A DNA stretch of 64,000 bases, taken from positions 11,423-75,422 of the forward strand of contig CAYOOD010000030.1 of NCBI GenBank assembly GCA_964405435.1, read 5' to 3'. The position numbers and the translations under genes are program-made. Positions within the stretch are counted from its first letter, which is position 1. Each line of letters starts with the position of its first letter. The stretch is from DVEG01 sp964405435 (GTDB lineage Bacteria > Cyanobacteriota > Cyanobacteriia > Cyanobacteriales > Oscillatoriaceae). The notes beneath the pieces were generated by a model. The model ran no database searches. It worked only from the letters and a program-made list of their open reading frames with translations, and had not been told where the DNA came from. Of this stretch, positions 63,347 to 64,000 are shown one piece after another.

Positions 63347-63876
63347 TTTTTATTCTAACGAAAACTTTCCCTTGGATATGGTCACTGCCCTGCGAGAACT
63401 AGGTTATAATGTTCTCACTTCCTATGAAGCCGGACAAGCCAACCAGGGAATTCCCGAGGGAGCATCCCGTTTTTGTATATCTATCTTGTCTGTGGGGTAA
63501 GGGCGAAGCATTCGGGCTGCTCATTTATCAGTTTGAGGACGAGATTTACCGCCCGAATGCTATCGCCCCTACACTCTAATTGCAAAAATGGGATGCTCCC
63601 ATTCCCGATGATGTAGTTCTGACCTTTGCCCAGCAGCAAAACCGCACTCTGATTACCCTCAATCGAGAGGATTTCTTAAAGCTGCATCGCAGTGGGATTG
63701 AGCATCTCGGTATCGTTATTTGCAAAGAGGATCGAGATTATTCTGGACAGGTTAAAATACTCCACACTTACCTGCAATCACAAAGCCATCTTACTAACCG
63801 TTTGCTCCGCGTTAAAAAAAGAAATCAGCCGAAATCCGGCAGATCCATTTTTGTAGTTCAGGAATATGGGAGATAG
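63333..63876 (+). pseudogene. DUF5615 PIN-like toxin gene broken by a miniature mobile element
   Basis: The 5' part (63333-63449) encodes MDRIDFYSNENFPLDMVTAL...QANQG. The 3' part (63601-63873) encodes IPDDVVLTFAQQQNRTLITLNREDF...VVQEYGR in another frame. Removing the 143-bp insert and one 8-bp flank (151 bp in total) rejoins them in frame into a 130-residue protein with the family's Asp-rich PIN-like motifs (SNENFP, TLNREDFLKLH, GIVICKEDRD). As it stands, translation stops within the insert after ~55 residues. The antitoxin gene is intact, so the pair is probably inactive as a toxin. Confidence 0.9.
63458..63600. mobile_element. Miniature inverted-repeat element, 143 bp, with 8-bp target duplication
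   Basis: Ends are GGGAGCATCCCGTTTTTG (left) and the inverted form of GGGAGCATCCCATTTTTG (right). ATTCCCGA flanks it exactly on both sides (63450-63457 and 63601-63608). The interior carries GGGCGAAGCATTCGGGC opposed by GCCCGAATGCTATCGCCC, a large internal hairpin related to the 54860-55316 repeats. No coding capacity, so it must be moved by a transposase encoded elsewhere. Confidence 0.9.
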
Positions 63877-64000
63877 TATACATTTAACCGTGTTTCTATG
63901 GGCATGGGGCATTGGGCATGGGGAATTGGGCTCATGGCATTGGGCATTGAGAATCGGGCATAAAGCATTTCTCCCCCTCTCCCCCTCTCCCCCTCTCCCC
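63877..64000. repeat. GGCATTGGG and CTCCCC(T) tandem repeats at the window edge
   Basis: GGGCATTGGGCATGGGGAATT-type units (63900-63960) are followed by CCCCCTCTC units running off the window. No gene. Confidence 0.75.

Overview
The window comes from a cyanobacterium. It carries chlorophyll synthase (ChlG), plant-type ferredoxin (PetF), the phycobilisome linker CpcG, a CpcS/CpeS bilin lyase, the phycobilisome degradation adaptor NblA, biliverdin reductase (BvdR) and a probable Psb35. It is dense in the HIP1 octamer GCGATCGC and its core. The many intergenic heptamer repeats (GCACTCA/TGAGTGC) and the large set of sensory proteins suggest a filamentous, Oscillatoriales-like genome; that placement is inference, because there is no rRNA here.

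Layout. 0-5 kb: 3' end of a Get3/ArsA-like ATPase, chlG, a class A penicillin-binding protein (PBP), psb35. 5-12 kb: terB-like, rsmB, hypothetical, pentapeptide-repeat and YbjN genes, bvdR, then petF. 12.7-17.4 kb: SpoIID/LytB protein, sulfiredoxin, Dps, an HTH-GrpE-like fusion, DUF1350. 18.6-23.7 kb: a PAS histidine kinase and a GAF-PAS-GGDEF-EAL protein. 24-29 kb: nucleoside transporter, DUF3318, low-molecular-weight phosphatase, pgi. 29.6-43 kb (accessory): SD-repeat surface protein, candidate sRNA, HTH-NACHT NTPase, PBP4-type lipoprotein, Ser/Thr kinase, a secreted peptidylarginine-deiminase-like protein, TPR and Uma2 proteins. 43-51 kb: RluA-family pseudouridine synthase, a phycobilisome cluster (cpcG, HExxH protein, cpcS, nblA), pstB with a distant Pho box, bioB-bioY-lspA. 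51.7-64 kb: FHA-fused PBP, DUF937 protein, a 1669-residue hybrid sensor ending in a PP2C/SpoIIE phosphatase, an Old Yellow Enzyme, repeat arrays, and a DUF433/DUF5615 toxin-antitoxin pair whose toxin is broken.

Main observations. (1) A small non-autonomous mobile element family: two copies, 143 bp and 110 bp, share 18-bp terminal inverted repeats (GGGAGCATCCCRTTTTTG), and each is flanked by a perfect 8-bp target duplication. One copy interrupts the DUF5615 toxin gene; the other is nested in another repeat upstream of the kinase gene. (2) The PAD-like protein keeps the Asp and His-x-Asp catalytic positions but has Ser where the nucleophilic Cys is expected. (3) A three-box Pho operator with a -10 lies about 0.6 kb upstream of an orphan pstB. 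(4) A G-rich intergenic-type repeat is embedded in coding sequence, inside the ATPase domain of the giant sensor and at the N-terminus of the HExxH protein coupled to cpcS.
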